Shown: positions 63,227-64,000 of the stretch, piece after piece
Layout of the letters: each line of letters starts with the position of its first letter
How positions within the stretch are numbered: position 1 is the stretch's first letter
From: Verticiella alkaliphila
GTDB taxonomy: Bacteria > Pseudomonadota > Gammaproteobacteria > Burkholderiales > Burkholderiaceae_B
Direction of reading: 5' to 3'
DNA: 64,000 nt
Assembly: GCF_018904615.1 (NCBI RefSeq)
Contig: NZ_JADCNH010000001.1
Coordinates: 186,001 to 250,000 of the forward strand
Notes under the pieces: generated by a model
What the model saw: only the letters and a program-made list of their open reading frames with translations
Database searches by the model: none
What the model was told of the DNA's origin: nothing
Position numbers and translations under genes: made by a program

Positions 63227-63841
63227 TTAACCGGGCGGATCGCGCACGATCGCGAGCATGGCCAGCCCGACGCCCAGCCCCGCCAAGACATCCACGAGGT
63301 GGTGCTGCCCGGTCGTGAGCGTCGACACGACGATGAGCCCGCACACACCCGACCAGGCCCACCGCCAGGCGCCCGCTGGCACTTGGCGGCGCAGGCCTGC
63401 CCACACGATCATCGCCACCGCCACATGCAGGGACGGCACGAGATTGTGCGGGCCATCGAAGGCACGCAAGGCGACGTACAGTGGCGCCCATGGCATGCCG
63501 ACTTCGGGTCGCGGCGATGCGAGTGCCGTCGGCCAGCACCAGAAGACCAGAAGGCACAGCGCGATGGCTGCCATCAGGCGCAGCGCCAGCCGATCGAGCC
63601 GCGCGCGCGTGGGCTGCAACAGACACGCCACCGGCACCAGCAGGTTCAGGCTCAGATACGGGATCAGTGTCCACGCCCAGAACGGGATGGTCGCATCCAG
63701 GGGCAGCAGCGGGCCAGGCACGGCGTGCGCCGCAGCGGCCGCGTTGGTGGCGCGATAGCCGCCCACGAAGACGATGCCGATCAGCGCGACCCAGACAAGG
63801 GCGCGCCGCCAGGGGGCAGGTTCGACCGCGAGACGTGTCAT
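63227..63841 (-). CDS. PAP2-superfamily phosphatase
   Basis: 204 residues from the ATG at 63841 with about six membrane segments. The motifs are PSLHVA (SxH) and STLTTGQHHLVDVLAG, the last His-Asp pair of the PAP2 fold; the KX6RP motif is not obvious. The layout fits membrane lipid phosphatases or inositol phosphotransferase-like PAP2 proteins. It converges with alkB, ending 4 bases from its stop. The substrate is unknown. Confidence 0.85.
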   Translation of the reverse strand: MTRLAVEPAPWRRALVWVALIGIVFVGGYRATNAAAAAHAVPGPLLPLDATIPFWAWTLIPYLSLNLLVPVACLLQPTRARLDRLALRLMAAIALCLLVFWCWPTALASPRPEVGMPWAPLYVALRAFDGPHNLVPSLHVAVAMIVWAGLRRQVPAGAWRWAWSGVCGLIVVSTLTTGQHHLVDVLAGLGVGLAMLAIVRDPPG

Positions 63842-63883
63842 CGTCGAGATGCCAGGGAGTGGGCAGGTATCATAGCGGCAGCC

Positions 63884-64000
63884 ATGGTCCAAGCTGCCCT
63901 CCCCCTCGTCCCTTCCCCGCACTGGGCCTTGTTCACCCAGGACGAGTTCCTGCTCGTCACGGGCGGAGCCGACGAGACCTATGTGGTCGACGAGGCCGTC
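63884..64000 (+). CDS. Unidentified protein, partial (3' end outside window)
   Basis: An ATG at 63884 opens 39 codons to the window edge: a start of MVQAALPLVPSPHWALFTQD and then EFLLVTGGADETYVVDEAV. It is divergent from the PAP2 gene with 42 bases between starts. I do not recognise a family from this fragment, and the coding call rests on the open frame and a reasonable amino-acid mix. Confidence 0.4.
   Translation, partial: MVQAALPLVPSPHWALFTQDEFLLVTGGADETYVVDEAV

Overview
The window is GC-rich chromosomal DNA, densely coded on both strands, most probably from a betaproteobacterium of the order Burkholderiales, with Alcaligenaceae (Bordetella/Achromobacter relatives) as the best guess. This rests on the gene order trxB / ftsK-lolA-rarA, on the csp-DUF192, lpxK-Trm112-kdsB-adk and argD-argF-argG neighbourhoods, and on the urt-fmd formamide block. 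No rRNA, CRISPR array, insertion sequence or prophage was found. Three tRNA genes are present: Met(CAT) and two tandem Leu(CAG).

Layout. 1-9.8 kb (minus strand): an O-antigen/surface-polysaccharide operon with a GT2 glycosyltransferase, rmlBDAC for dTDP-L-rhamnose, the Wzm/Wzt ABC exporter, an FkbM methyltransferase with a coiled-coil tail and two more glycosyltransferases, the last cut by the window edge. 9.9-14.4 kb (minus): rarA, lolA, ftsK. 14.6-23.3 kb: trxB, an Smr protein, a PII protein, a DUF2157/DUF4401-GDYXXLXY membrane pair, a flavodoxin-like protein, RidA, an M48 lipoprotein protease, aroC and a tandem universal stress protein behind a candidate FNR-type promoter. 23.3-26.4 kb: HAD phosphatase, tRNA-Met, cold-shock protein, DUF192 protein, xseA. 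26.7-33.6 kb: exbB-exbD-lpxK-Trm112-kdsB, adk, an SDR, murJ, DUF2244. 33.7-37.8 kb: DUF3579, argD, argF, argG. 37.8-49.0 kb: a LuxR-type response regulator and a very large transporter-histidine kinase fusion (minus strand), divergent from a urtABCDE-fmdA-fmdB operon (plus strand). The two blocks look like a sensing-plus-uptake-plus-hydrolysis unit for formamide, short amides or urea.

49.0-49.9 kb holds the most unusual feature: two paralogous small genes (71 and 76 codons). Each sits behind its own promoter, and both promoters carry the same three-site array of TAGGGTTTTCCCTA/TAGGGTTAACCCTA palindromes at nearly identical spacing around the -10 box. After that come a three-gene ABC importer, an aldo/keto reductase, ribonuclease R, the tRNA-Leu pair, a chemotaxis receptor, a ModE-like regulator overlapping a DUF1176 gene tail to tail, a GST, a rhodanese-type sulfurtransferase, AlkB and a PAP2 phosphatase.

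Data quality. Five genes (rarA, kdsB, argG, the transporter-kinase gene and the sulfurtransferase) are each broken by one apparent single-base indel in or beside a G/C run. In every case one added or removed base restores a full family-length frame. Because kdsB is normally essential, I infer that most or all of these are sequencing or assembly errors rather than pseudogenes.
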